A stretch of DNA of 64,000 nucleotides, taken from positions 310,001-374,000 of the forward strand of contig JAHJNJ010000036.1 of NCBI GenBank assembly GCA_018820925.1. Reading direction: 5' to 3'. Of this stretch, positions 19,734-28,135 are shown in pieces. The DNA comes from Gammaproteobacteria bacterium (GTDB lineage Bacteria; Pseudomonadota; Gammaproteobacteria; Burkholderiales; Gallionellaceae). The notes beneath the pieces are model-generated. The model searched no databases and was not told the DNA's origin. It saw only the letters and a program-made list of their open reading frames with translations. Both the position numbers and the translations under genes were made by a program. How positions within the stretch are numbered: the stretch's first letter is position 1; every line of letters starts with the position of its first letter.

Positions 19734-20912
19734 ATGGTTTCGATCAACAGATTGCCCCTGCTTGTCGTGCTGGGCATTGCACTCGTCGCATGCGGCAAAA
19801 GCGAAACAACATCGACAGCCGCTTCGGACGAACTCATCGTCAAGATCGGAGCCGCCGGACCGCTCACCGGCCCGCAAGCGCATATCGGCAAGGACAACGA
19901 AAACGGCACGCGCATGGCGATCGACGATGCCAATGCCAAGGGTGTGATGATCGGCGGCAAGAAGGCGCGCTTCGAACTGCTGAGCGAAGACGACCAGACC
20001 GACCCGAAGACGGCGACCATCGTGGCGCAAAAACTGATCGACGATAAAGTGAATGGTGTGATCGGCCACCTCAACTCCGGCACAAGCATTCCCGCTTCGT
20101 CCATCTACTTCAAGAACGGCATCCCGCAAATCTCGCCGTCCGCCACCGCCGTCAAATTCACCGCACAGGGTTACAACACTGCTTTTCGCGTGATGACCAA
20201 CGATGCCCAGCAGGGCAAGGCGCTCGGGGAGTTCGCAACCAGGGTGTTGGGTGAAAAAACCATCGCGGTGATCGATGATCGCACTGCTTACGGCCAGGGT
20301 CTGGCGGACGAATTTGTGAAGTCCGCCGAAGCCAACGGTGCCAAGATCATCGCGCGCGAATACACCACCGACAAATCGGTGGATTTCACCGCCGTGCTGA
20401 CCTCGATCAAAGGCAAACAGCCCGACCTGCTGTTCTTCGGCGGCATGGATCCGCAGGGCGTGCCCATGGTCAAGCAACTCCGATCTCTCGGTATGAAGAC
20501 GCAATTCATGATGGGCGACGGCGGCTACACGCCGAAACTGATCGAACTCGGGGGCGGCGCGGAAGAAGGAACGTATGCATCCCTGCCCGGCGTGCCGCTG
20601 GACAACATGCCCAGCGGACGCGATTTTGCCAAACGCTATGAAGCGCGCTTCCACCAGCCCATCCAGCTCTATGCGCCGTATTGTTACGATGCCGTCAACG
20701 TAATGATCGCCGCCATGCAAAAAGCCGGTTCCGCCGAGCCCGCGAAATATCTGCCGGAGGTCGGCAAAGTCGAGCTCAAAGGCGTGACCGCGAAAATCGC
20801 CTTCGACGAAAAAGGCGACATCAAGGGCGGCGCGGTCACCGTGTATCAAGTGCGCAAGGGCCAGTGGCACGCCGTACAGACGATGGGCGGTACGCCCGCA
20901 GCCAAGCCGTGA
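19734..20912 (+). CDS. branched-chain amino acid/amide ABC transporter substrate-binding lipoprotein
   Basis: The 392-residue product is a periplasmic-binding protein of the LivJ/LivK type (Peripla_BP_6). A lipobox (LVAC) marks residue 19-22 as a lipoprotein anchor. Family motifs are IGAAGPLTGPQAHIGKDNEN near the start, DDQTDPKTA and DDRTAYGQGLADEF in the body. It opens the five-gene importer. The ATG at 19734 is preferred to a TTG 15 bases upstream because it begins the lipoprotein signal. Ligand (Leu/Ile/Val, or an amide or urea) cannot be told from sequence. Confidence 0.92.
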   Translation: MVSINRLPLLVVLGIALVACGKSETTSTAASDELIVKIGAAGPLTGPQAHIGKDNENGTRMAIDDANAKGVMIGGKKARFELLSEDDQTDPKTATIVAQKLIDDKVNGVIGHLNSGTSIPASSIYFKNGIPQISPSATAVKFTAQGYNTAFRVMTNDAQQGKALGEFATRVLGEKTIAVIDDRTAYGQGLADEFVKSAEANGAKIIAREYTTDKSVDFTAVLTSIKGKQPDLLFFGGMDPQGVPMVKQLRSLGMKTQFMMGDGGYTPKLIELGGGAEEGTYASLPGVPLDNMPSGRDFAKRYEARFHQPIQLYAPYCYDAVNVMIAAMQKAGSAEPAKYLPEVGKVELKGVTAKIAFDEKGDIKGGAVTVYQVRKGQWHAVQTMGGTPAAKP

Positions 20913-20930
20913 AACGGATTGCAGTCATGG

Positions 20931-20960
20931 AAAGCGACACCGAACGTGTCGCTTTTTCTT
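20931..20960 (+). terminator. intra-operon hairpin terminator/attenuator
   Basis: A perfect 10-bp stem (AAAGCGACAC/GTGTCGCTTT, 5-base loop) followed by TTCTTTAT lies between the binding-protein gene and livH. It probably lowers transcription of the permease genes relative to the binding protein. Confidence 0.75.
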
Positions 20961-20982
20961 TATATAGGCTGCCGCAATAACC

Positions 20983-21906
20983 GTGGACATTCTCTTTCAG
21001 CAAATCATCAACGGTCTTGTTCAAGGCAGTGTGTATGCCCTGGTGGCCTTGGGCTACACCATGGTGTACGGTATCCTCGGCCTCATCAACTTCGCGCACG
21101 GCGAAGTGGTGATGATAGGCGCGATGGTGGCGCTTACCGCGTTGCAGGCTTTGCTGGCTGCTGCGTTTGCTCCCGTGCTTGCGGTGTTGCTCAGCCTGCT
21201 GGTCGCTGTTGTCGCCTGCATGGCACTCGGCTACAGCATTGAACGTATCGCCTATCGCCCCCTGCGCAACGCGCCGCGCCTGGCGCCGCTCATCACCGCT
21301 ATCGGCGTTTCCATTGTGCTGCAGAATCTGGCGATGATGATCTGGGGCCGCGAATATCATTCCTTTCCCCTGCCGTTCAACAGCATCTCGCACCACTTCG
21401 GTGGCGCGGTGGCAAACGACGTACAGATCGGCATCGTTGTTGTTGCACTCATCATCATGCTGGGTTTGATGTGGCTGGTGCACCACACGCGCATGGGCCG
21501 GGCGATGCGCGCCGTGGCCGAGAATCCTGCCGCTGCCACCCTGATGGGCGTAAACATCAACCGCGTCATCTCCGTCACCTTCATGCTCGGCTCGGCGCTG
21601 GCCGCCGTCGCCGGCTTCATGGTCAGCGCCAACTACGGCATCGTGCATTACTACATGGGCTTCATGCTCGGCCTCAAAGCGTTTACTGCGGCAGTGCTCG
21701 GCGGCATCGGCAACCTGCGCGGGGCGATGCTGGGTGGTGTGCTGCTGGGCTTGATCGAGAGCCTGGGCGCGGGCTATGTCGGCGATCTCACCGGCGGCTT
21801 CCTCGGCAGCAACTATCAGGATGTGTTCGCGTTCTTCGTGCTGATCGCCGTGCTGGTGTTCCGTCCGTCCGGGTTGCTGGGCGAGAAACTGGCGGAGCGG
21901 GCATGA
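20983..21906 (+). CDS. livH: branched-chain amino acid ABC permease LivH-like
   Basis: The 307-residue integral membrane protein matches the LivH family: eight or so hydrophobic helices, YTMVYGILGLINFAHGEV near the N-terminus and the loop AVAENPAAATLMGVNINRVI that contacts the ATPase. The start is GTG at 20983. Its stop overlaps the livM start (ATGA), indicating translational coupling. Confidence 0.95.
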   Translation: MDILFQQIINGLVQGSVYALVALGYTMVYGILGLINFAHGEVVMIGAMVALTALQALLAAAFAPVLAVLLSLLVAVVACMALGYSIERIAYRPLRNAPRLAPLITAIGVSIVLQNLAMMIWGREYHSFPLPFNSISHHFGGAVANDVQIGIVVVALIIMLGLMWLVHHTRMGRAMRAVAENPAAATLMGVNINRVISVTFMLGSALAAVAGFMVSANYGIVHYYMGFMLGLKAFTAAVLGGIGNLRGAMLGGVLLGLIESLGAGYVGDLTGGFLGSNYQDVFAFFVLIAVLVFRPSGLLGEKLAERA

Positions 21907-22997
21907 AGCTGCATCGTTCCTCCGGCCACCTCACGCTCGCCATCGCCCTGCTGGCACTGCCCTTCATCATCGACGCCCTGTTCGGCCACGGCTGGGTGCG
22001 CATCACCGATTTTGCGCTGCTCTACATCATGCTCGCACTGGGCCTGAACATCGTGGTCGGCTACGCGGGCCTGCTCGACCTGGGCTACATTGCGTTCTAC
22101 GCCGTGGGTGCCTACACCTATGCGCTGCTCGGCTCGCCGCAGTTCGGCATCCACTGGCCGATGTACGTGGTGCTGCCGCTGGGCGCGCTGATCGCCTGCG
22201 GCTTCGGCGTGCTGCTCGGTGCGCCCACGCTCAAGTTGCGCGGCGACTACCTCGCCATCGTCACGCTCGGCTTCGGCGAGATCATCCGCATCTTCCTCAA
22301 TAACCTCAATGCCCCGGTCAACATCACCAACGGCCCGCAAGGCATCAGCGCCATCGACCCGTTACAGGTCGGCGCCTTCTCCTTCGGCAGTTCCTATGAG
22401 TGGATGGGCATACGTATCGACGATGTGCACCTGCACTACTACCTGTTCCTTGGCTTTACCCTGCTGGTGATCTTCGTCTCGCGCCGCCTCGAAGATTCAC
22501 GCATCGGCCGCGCCTGGGTGGCGATACGCGAAGACGAAGTCGCCGCCTCGGCGATGGGCATCAACACGCGCAACATCAAACTGCTCGCCTTTGCCATGGG
22601 TGCGACCTTCGGCGGCATCTCCGGCGGCTTGTTCGCGGGCTTCCAGGGCTTCGTGAGCCCAGAGAGCTTCAGTCTCATGGAGTCCATCATGGTGCTGTGC
22701 ATGGTGGTGCTGGGCGGCATGGGCAACGTCGGCGGCGTGGTGCTGGGCGGCGTGCTGCTGGTGGCGCTGCCGGAACTGTTCCGCAATGCGGCCGGGCCGG
22801 TGCAGCAAGCGCTGATCGGCAAGGTCATCGTCGACCCGGAAAGTCTGCGCATGCTGATGTTCGGCCTCGCGCTGATACTGGTCATGCTGTGGCGGCCCGC
22901 CGGGATATGGCCTTCCACGCAGCGCCGCCGCGAATTCGCGGCCGACGACAGCGTGCTGCATCAGGAACAGGAGACGGTGTATGACGCCTCCAAGTGA
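21903..22997 (+). CDS. livM: branched-chain amino acid ABC permease LivM-like
   Basis: The 364-residue membrane protein shows the LivM hallmarks ALGLNIVVGYAGLLDLGYIA, LRGDYLAIVTLGFGEIIRI and the ATPase-contact loop AIREDEVAASAMGINTRNIK. It starts within the livH stop codon and ends 17 bases inside livG. A longer frame to the left belongs to the shifted livH sequence and is not coding. Confidence 0.95.
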   Translation: MKLHRSSGHLTLAIALLALPFIIDALFGHGWVRITDFALLYIMLALGLNIVVGYAGLLDLGYIAFYAVGAYTYALLGSPQFGIHWPMYVVLPLGALIACGFGVLLGAPTLKLRGDYLAIVTLGFGEIIRIFLNNLNAPVNITNGPQGISAIDPLQVGAFSFGSSYEWMGIRIDDVHLHYYLFLGFTLLVIFVSRRLEDSRIGRAWVAIREDEVAASAMGINTRNIKLLAFAMGATFGGISGGLFAGFQGFVSPESFSLMESIMVLCMVVLGGMGNVGGVVLGGVLLVALPELFRNAAGPVQQALIGKVIVDPESLRMLMFGLALILVMLWRPAGIWPSTQRRREFAADDSVLHQEQETVYDASK

Positions 22998-23760
22998 TCA
23001 CCTGATCGAACTCTCCGGCGTCGGCAAACACTTCGGCGGCGTGATCGCACTGGCCGATGTTTCGTTGCACATCAAGCAAGGCGAGATCTACGGCCTCATC
23101 GGCCCCAACGGTGCGGGCAAGACCACGCTGTTCAACGTCGTCACCGGGCTATATCAACTCGACAGCGGCTCCTTCGATTTCGCCGGGCAACGTTACACAC
23201 AATGCAAACCGCACCTGCTGGCACAGGCCGGCATCGCGCGCACCTTCCAGAACATCCGCCTGTTCGCCAACATGAGCGCGCTGGAGAACATCATGGTCGG
23301 CCGTCACCTGCGCACGCGCACCGGCATCTGGGGCGCCCTCACCAGAAATGCCGCCGCCCGCGCCGAAGAACGCGCCACCGTGCAGCGCGCGCGCGAGTTG
23401 CTGGATTACGTTGGTATCAGTTCCGCGCACCAGACGCTGGCGAAACATCTCTCCTATGGCGAACAACGCCGCCTCGAGATCGCGCGCGCACTCGCCACCG
23501 AACCCAAACTCCTCGCGCTCGACGAACCTGCCGCCGGCATGAACGCCACCGAGACCGTAGCGCTCAAAGCCCTGCTGCAAAAGATCCGCGCCAGCGGTAT
23601 CACCGTGCTGCTCATCGAACATGACGTCAAACTCATCATGGGGTTGTGTGATCGAGTTGCAGTACTCGACTATGGCAAAAAGATCGCCGAAGGCGCCCCC
23701 GAAGAAGTACGGCGCGACCCGGCCGTGATCGCCGCCTATCTCGGCGGGGAGGCGGCATGA
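22981..23760 (+). CDS. livG: ABC transporter ATPase LivG-like
   Basis: The 259-residue ATPase has Walker A GPNGAGKTTLFN, the LivG-specific insertion with GIARTFQNIRLF, signature LSYGEQRRLEIARAL and Walker B LLALDEPAAGMN. It pairs with LivF in the cytoplasm to power the importer. It overlaps livM by 17 bases. Confidence 0.96.
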   Translation: MTPPSDHLIELSGVGKHFGGVIALADVSLHIKQGEIYGLIGPNGAGKTTLFNVVTGLYQLDSGSFDFAGQRYTQCKPHLLAQAGIARTFQNIRLFANMSALENIMVGRHLRTRTGIWGALTRNAAARAEERATVQRARELLDYVGISSAHQTLAKHLSYGEQRRLEIARALATEPKLLALDEPAAGMNATETVALKALLQKIRASGITVLLIEHDVKLIMGLCDRVAVLDYGKKIAEGAPEEVRRDPAVIAAYLGGEAA

Positions 23761-23778
23761 AAAGTCAAAACCAAAAAC

Positions 23779-23854
23779 GTAGGGTGGGCACGTTCCATGT
23801 GCCCACGCTGTCCATCGCTATCAACCGCGTGGGCACAAGAACGTGCCCACCCTA
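23779..23854. repeat. 76-bp nested palindromic intergenic repeat
   Basis: The outer arms GTAGGGTGGGCACGTTC and GAACGTGCCCACCCTAC are perfect inverted copies, and inner arms TGTGCCCACGC/GCGTGGGCACA continue the stem with an 18-base loop. Each arm is itself a near palindrome. Related copies lie at 26276-26302, 41020-41096 and 46823-46853. It interrupts the livG-livF spacing; just downstream is a second short palindrome (CTCCCCTCGCCC...GGGAGAGGGG). Confidence 0.85.
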
Positions 23855-23911
23855 CAGCATCATCTCCCCTCGCCCACAGGCGGGAGAGGGGCTGGGGGTG
23901 AGGGTCGACGT

Positions 23912-24631
23912 ATGACGCAAACTAATCTTCTTGAAGTTGAGAACCTCAAAGTCTCCTACGGCGGCATCCAGGCGCTCAAAGGCATCAGCCTCACCATCGC
24001 CCAGGGCGAACTCGTCACCCTCATCGGCAGCAACGGCGCAGGCAAAACCACCACCCTCAAAGCGCTGTCCGGACTGCTGCATCCCGCCTCCGGCAAAGTC
24101 GAATATCAGGACAAGTCGCTGCTGCACATCCCCGCACACCAGCGCGTCGCCAACGGCATCTCGCTCGTGCCGGAAGGCCGCGGCATCTTCGCGCGCCTCA
24201 CTGTGGCAGAGAACCTGCTGATGGGCGCCTACGTGCGCAGCGACAAGGCCGAGACCGCCGCCGACCTCGAACGCCAATACGAATTATTTCCGCGCCTGGC
24301 CGAACGCCGCACCCAACTCGCAGGCACGCTCTCCGGCGGTGAACAGCAAATGGTCGCCATGGCGCGCGCGCTGATGAGCCATCCCACCCTGCTCATGCTC
24401 GACGAACCCAGCATGGGCCTCGCCCCTTTGATGGTGGAAAAGATCTTCGAGACCATCCGCGACATCTCCGCGCAAGGCGTCACCATCCTGCTGGTCGAAC
24501 AGAACGCCAAACTGGCGCTGGAAGCCGCGCAACGCGGCTATGTGCTGGAGAGCGGGGCGATTACCCTGTCGGGTGCGGCGGGTGAGTTGCTGGGGAGTGA
24601 TGCGGTGCAGCGGGCGTATCTGGGGGCTTAG
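23912..24631 (+). CDS. livF: ABC transporter ATPase LivF-like
   Basis: The 239-residue ATPase has Walker [33 protein letters not shown] and [13 protein letters not shown], all typical of LivF. The start at ATG 23912 gives the family N-terminus ([15 protein letters not shown]); a longer frame would translate the repeat upstream. It is separated from livG by 151 bases of repeat, unlike the tightly packed genes before it. Confidence 0.95.
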   Translation: MTQTNLLEVENLKVSYGGIQALKGISLTIAQGELVTLIGSNGAGKTTTLKALSGLLHPASGKVEYQDKSLLHIPAHQRVANGISLVPEGRGIFARLTVAENLLMGAYVRSDKAETAADLERQYELFPRLAERRTQLAGTLSGGEQQMVAMARALMSHPTLLMLDEPSMGLAPLMVEKIFETIRDISAQGVTILLVEQNAKLALEAAQRGYVLESGAITLSGAAGELLGSDAVQRAYLGA

Positions 24632-24643
24632 GTTCTCACCATT

Positions 24644-24674
24644 CCGTTCGTGCTGAGCTTGTCGAAGCATGAAC
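24644..24674. repeat. short REP-like repeat (GCTTGTCGAAG type)
   Basis: The CCGTTCGTGCTGAGCTTGTC...GAAC motif is shared with copies at 47766-47859 and 60489-60510. It is a small dispersed palindromic element with CCGTTC/GAAC ends. Confidence 0.7.
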
Positions 24675-24710
24675 AGATTCAGCGCTCATCTTTCAATTCA
24701 AAACCAACAC

Positions 24711-24781
24711 CGTCGGGGGTTGCCCGACAGTAAGTCACTTTTCTCGTCTTGCCGAGAAAAGTAACCAAAAGAGGGCGCCCC
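24711..24781. repeat. left half of a long intergenic repeat split by the IS
   Basis: The segment holds two hairpins (GTCGGGggttgCCCGAC and CTTTTCTCG...CGAGAAAAG) and ends GAGGGCGCCCC. Its continuation resumes at 26116. This is a common non-coding repeat type in betaproteobacterial genomes (recognised from memory). Confidence 0.7.
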
Positions 24782-26092
24782 TGTACGGATCATACTCATC
24801 GGTAACACATTAGTACAAGGACATGGGTAACAGTGATTACCCTCATAGGAACAGCCGAAAGGAGGTTCCTATGCCGTGGAGAGATGTGAAACCGATGGAC
24901 GAGAAGATACTGTTTATAGCCGACCACCTGCGCGAGGCAGGCAGTTTCATCCAGTTGTGCGAACGTTACGGCATCAGCCGCAAGACGGGGTACAAGTGGG
25001 TAGAGCGCTATCAGGCCGAAGGCATGGCAGGCCTGGAAGAACGCAGCCGCAGGCCACATGTCACGGCCGGAGAAATTCCGTACGCCATAAGCAAAGCGGT
25101 CATCGAACTGCGTCGCCAAGGACGCGAACCGCTCGGCCCGAAGAAGATACAAGCACTCCTCGGTCAACGATTCCCCGATCAGCCCGTTCCCTCGAAGACC
25201 AGTATCTACAACGTGCTGAAACGGGAAGGCATGCTGGAGCCGAAACGACGTCGACGCCGGGTGCAGCCTTCCTTCCATCGTCTGGCGACTGCAACAGCCC
25301 CCAACGAATTGTGGAGCGCCGACTACAAGGGGCAATTCAAGTTGGGCAACGGTCGCTGGTGTTATCCCCTGACCGTCATGGATCACGCCAGCCGCTACCT
25401 GTTGGCATGCCAAGGCCTGGACGGCCCCCGCCTCGCGGAAACCAAGGCCGTATTTGAACGGCTGTTCAGGGAATACGGGCTACCCGACCGCATGCGTACC
25501 GACAACGGCGTGCCGTTCGCCAGCACGGCGACAGGAGGCCTGTCGCAACTGTCGGTATGGTGGATACGGCTGGGCATTTTGCCGGAACGCATCGAGCCTG
25601 GGCATCCGCAGCAAAACGGCCGTCACGAGCGTATGCATCGCACGCTGAAACGGGCTGTCACCCATCCACCTGCTGCAAACCAATCCGCACAGCAGGCGCA
25701 ATTCGACAGCTTCTGCACGCATTACAACGAGCAACGTCCTCATGAAGGACTAGGACAGCGCAGCCCGCAAAGCTGCTATCGCCCTTCAGAGCGCCCATAT
25801 CCGGAACGTCTGCCCGAGTTGGAATACCCCGGCTACTTTCACTGCCAGAAAGTATCGGCCAATGGCATTACGTACTGGACAGGACGGCGCATCTACGTCG
25901 GGTATTTGCTGGCCGGTGAGCGAGTCGGATTGGAGGAAGTGGGCGATGGTATCTGGGCAGTGTATTTCGGAGCGGTGCGCCTGGGGACGTTTGACGAGCG
26001 TCAAACCAAAGGGCGTCTGGATGATTATCTGACGCTAAAGGTGTAACCCATGTCCTTGTACTAAAGTGTTACCGATGTCCTTGACTCGTACA
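24782..26092 (+). mobile_element. IS481-family insertion sequence, 1311 bp
   Basis: The ends are imperfect inverted repeats of about 49 bp: left starts TGTACGGATCATACTCATCG, right (reverse complement) starts TGTACGAGTCAAGGACATCG; the inner 30 bp are nearly identical (GGTAACACATTAGTACAAGG against GGTAACACTTTAGTACAAGG). TGT...ACA termini fit IS481. It carries one intact transposase gene. Flanks read GCGCCCC on the left and CCCCCGGTG on the right after a 23-bp end duplication, consistent with a short CCCC target duplication. Confidence 0.9.
24871..26046 (+). CDS. IS481-family transposase
   Basis: The 391-residue protein has an N-terminal helix-turn-helix (FIQLCERYGISRKTGYKWVERY, residues about 25-47) and an rve-type DDE integrase core: WSADYKGQFK (first Asp), MRTDNGVPFA (second Asp) and PQQNGRHERMHRTLK (Glu). 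A C-terminal segment follows. The ATG at 24871 has a near-perfect AAAGGAGG ribosome site. The frame is intact, so the element may be active. Confidence 0.95.
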   Translation: MPWRDVKPMDEKILFIADHLREAGSFIQLCERYGISRKTGYKWVERYQAEGMAGLEERSRRPHVTAGEIPYAISKAVIELRRQGREPLGPKKIQALLGQRFPDQPVPSKTSIYNVLKREGMLEPKRRRRRVQPSFHRLATATAPNELWSADYKGQFKLGNGRWCYPLTVMDHASRYLLACQGLDGPRLAETKAVFERLFREYGLPDRMRTDNGVPFASTATGGLSQLSVWWIRLGILPERIEPGHPQQNGRHERMHRTLKRAVTHPPAANQSAQQAQFDSFCTHYNEQRPHEGLGQRSPQSCYRPSERPYPERLPELEYPGYFHCQKVSANGITYWTGRRIYVGYLLAGERVGLEEVGDGIWAVYFGAVRLGTFDERQTKGRLDDYLTLKV

Positions 26093-26115
26093 TACCGATG
26101 TCCTTGACTCGTACA
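26070..26115. repeat. tandem 23-bp duplication of the IS right end
   Basis: TACCGATGTCCTTGACTCGT plus ACA occurs twice without mismatch at 26070-26092 and 26093-26115. The first copy is the right terminus of the IS; the second is an extra copy outside it. Confidence 0.9.
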
Positions 26116-26262
26116 CCCCCGGTGCGCCGCCCCTTCGGGGTTCCCTGCGTTGCTCGACTGGTCAGGCGGCTGCGGAACTCGCGCTACGCGCTCAGACAGT
26201 CCTCGCCGACATCCCCTGACCAGCCTGTGCTACTCGGCGGCGCACAGGGGAAAGCAAAAGCG
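26116..26262. repeat. right half of the long intergenic repeat
   Basis: Begins CCCCCGGTGCGCCGCCCCTT and continues with CTGGTCAGGCGGCTGCGG and GAACTCGCGCTACGCGCTC, the usual downstream part of the repeat whose left half is 24711-24781. No gene is seen here. Confidence 0.65.
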
Positions 26263-26275
26263 AAAATCAAAAACA

Positions 26276-26302
26276 AAGGGTGGGCACGTCGTGCCCACCC
26301 TT
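26276..26302. repeat. short copy of the GTGGGCAC palindrome
   Basis: AAGGGTGGGCAC and GTGCCCACCCTT form a perfect 12-bp inverted repeat with a 3-base spacer (GTC). It is a compact form of the element at 23779. Confidence 0.8.
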
Positions 26303-26327
26303 CTCGACTATGAACCACAATCCAAAT

Positions 26328-26412
26328 GTAGGGTGCAATAAGCGTAGCGCATTGCACCAGATGTTTTGATGAACTACATACGGCGCAATGCCCGTTGGTT
26401 ATTGCGCCCTAC
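26328..26412. repeat. palindromic repeat GTAGGGTGCAATAAGCG type
   Basis: The element starts GTAGGGTGCAATAAGCGTAG and ends TTATTGCGCCCTAC, with inverted GCGCATTGCACC and GGCGCAATGCC parts inside. A second copy, interrupted by another repeat, is at 60473-60525. Confidence 0.75.
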
Positions 26413-26483
26413 GCGAGCTGCGGTCGCGTTGGAAATGATTTCGAAAAAGCAGGAATAAAGTCCGAGCAAATTGGTCTGGCCAG

Positions 26484-26897
26484 CTATTGCGAACCCGACC
26501 CCTTATTACAACCCGACCCCTTATTACAACCCCTTATTACAGGGTCGGCTTTGAATTCGAGCAGGAGTTTCAGGATCTCCGGCACATCTTTCCTGCCGGG
26601 CGAGCCAGGATGCGCGTGGCTGCATGAAAGCGCGGCGATGAGGGGAGGGAAGCCGATGTGATCTTCGGAGTTCGGGTCGGCGCCGATCTCCAGCAGCGTG
26701 CGGATGAACGGCAGGGGGCTGTGATAGATCGCATATTCGAGGCAGCGGCCTATCGTCATCGGCATGGTGCCGTTCGGGATGTCGGCGGGGTCGTCGACGG
26801 CGTTGCGCAGTGCGGCGAGATCGCCGGCGCGGAAAGCTGCATCGATCAACTTGAACTTCCGGTGTTCGGCGCAACGCGCGTCGTTCGAATCGCTCAC
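26484..26897 (-). pseudogene. ankyrin-repeat protein, 3' truncated
   Basis: The 137-residue frame begins like a family of about 180-residue ankyrin proteins (FRAGDLAALRNAVDDPADIP, PFIRTLLEIGADPNSEDHIG) and breaks off after LLLEFKADPVIRG. The last residues (GCNKGSGCNKGSGSQ) are translated from a tandem DNA repeat, not from the family's final ankyrin repeats. The start at 26897 overlaps the stop of the intact ankyrin gene upstream (ATGA). The N-terminal repeats may still fold, but the original C-terminus is lost. The truncation is inferred from remembered family length. Confidence 0.7.
26493..26541. repeat. 18-bp tandem repeat at the end of the ankyrin gene
   Basis: ACCCGACCCCTTATTACA occurs twice, followed by a 13-base partial copy and GGGTCGG. 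It replaces the 3' end of the ankyrin gene. Confidence 0.85.
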
Positions 26898-27295
26898 GGT
26901 CTCGATGGGTCGGGTTCGGGTATCAATATTTTCGCCAACTCCTGCATGCCGCGTTCCACGGCAAGATCGTATGCGGTCTTGCCTGCGAATCCGGGTGCGC
27001 CGCTGCCGCGCAGCGACAGGTCGGCACCCGCGCCGGCGAGCAGGATGGCGATCTCTTCATGACCGGCCACGATGGCGAGCATCAATGCACTCAGGCCGAA
27101 TTTGGCAGTGACATTCAGGTTGGCGCGATGGGCGATGAGCAGTTCGACCACCTCACGATGACCGGCATGCGCGGCGAGCATGAGTGCGGTCTGGTCGTGG
27201 TTGTCGCGGGCGTCGATGTTTGTTCCCTGTGCAAGGAGTGAGTGCAGCGCCTGGGCATCGTTGCGCTTGATCGCGTCTTCCCATCTGGCATGCAT
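26894..27295 (-). CDS. ankyrin-repeat protein
   Basis: The 133-residue protein consists of about four ankyrin repeats (for example DNHDQTALMLAAHAGHREVV and FGLSALMLAIVAGHEEIA), with no signal peptide. It is a likely protein-binding scaffold with unknown partner. It overlaps the truncated ankyrin gene by four bases, so both were one operon. Confidence 0.85.
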   Translation of the reverse strand: MHARWEDAIKRNDAQALHSLLAQGTNIDARDNHDQTALMLAAHAGHREVVELLIAHRANLNVTAKFGLSALMLAIVAGHEEIAILLAGAGADLSLRGSGAPGFAGKTAYDLAVERGMQELAKILIPEPDPSRP

Positions 27296-27322
27296 TGTCC
27301 TTTCCTTTCCGGTTCGTAGCGC

Positions 27323-28087
27323 CTATTGCCAGTTGATTTCCTGTGCGGTCAAGCCCCCTATTACCACGTCGTTCAGACTCTCGGGGATCGTGGCTTCGGT
27401 CTGTGAAACGGGCGTGCGTCCCGCCATGATCTCGGCGTGGCGTTGCGGCACGAGTGGTTGCAGGTCGGGATTGGCGTAGCCATCCGGATACGCCGGCTGG
27501 TTGGTTGCCGGGTCGTATTTGTCGGTGGCGCCCAGTGTGTGCAGGAATTCATGGGTAATGATCACATTGTTTTGCTTGGCCATATCGTAAGAGGCGAAGA
27601 CATTGACCCGCCCGATCAGCCCATTCTGCAAGCCGGTGGAATGATCCAGTCGACTGGTTTGTGCCGGATCGAAATACACCAGGAACATCCTCACTTGCGG
27701 GCCGGGTCCGGTCATGTCGGCATTGCGGAATGCCCACCAGCGCATTCTTAAACTCCAGGAAATTGCTTCCAGGGCGTTGCCGTTGCGTGGCGGAGCGGGC
27801 GGTACTGCCTCTATGATTTCTCCCAGCCTGATTTCGATGGAGGCACTGGATGCGAGATCGTAACGATCGGCTTCTTCGCGCATGAATGTTTTGATCGGCT
27901 TGAAATCATTCGCAGTCAGGGTGCGCAAAAACTGCTTCACGTTTTCGCTGCCATCACCGTTGACCGGATAAATATTGACCGGCAGATCGTACTTCCACTC
28001 AACTGAACGAGTTTTGCTGCGCCAGGCGCCAAGCGCAACACCGGCAAGGATTAACAGCAGAATCAGGATGCGGAATGCTTTGAACAT
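27323..28087 (-). CDS. putative membrane-anchored zinc metallopeptidase
   Basis: The 254-residue protein has an N-terminal hydrophobic segment (residues 6-22) serving as signal or anchor, then a domain with HEFLHTLGATDKYD near residue 180: an HExxHxxGxxD pattern as in gluzincin/metzincin-type zinc peptidases. I do not recognise the family beyond this motif. The WWAFRNADMTGPGPQVRMFL stretch precedes it. It follows the GMC oxidoreductase on the same strand by 48 bases. Substrate is unknown. Confidence 0.7.
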   Translation of the reverse strand: MFKAFRILILLLILAGVALGAWRSKTRSVEWKYDLPVNIYPVNGDGSENVKQFLRTLTANDFKPIKTFMREEADRYDLASSASIEIRLGEIIEAVPPAPPRNGNALEAISWSLRMRWWAFRNADMTGPGPQVRMFLVYFDPAQTSRLDHSTGLQNGLIGRVNVFASYDMAKQNNVIITHEFLHTLGATDKYDPATNQPAYPDGYANPDLQPLVPQRHAEIMAGRTPVSQTEATIPESLNDVVIGGLTAQEINWQ

Positions 28088-28135
28088 GGCAATAGACTAC
28101 CGGAGAATGAGTGAAAGGTGGCGGGCTATTCGCAC

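Noticed and set aside
21471-22997. extended LivM of 508 residues
   Set aside because: The extra N-terminus is frameshifted livH; the true start overlaps the livH stop at 21903.
26493-26541. possible CRISPR-like array
   Set aside because: The 18-bp units are directly tandem, with no spacers and no cas genes; no CRISPR array was seen in the window.
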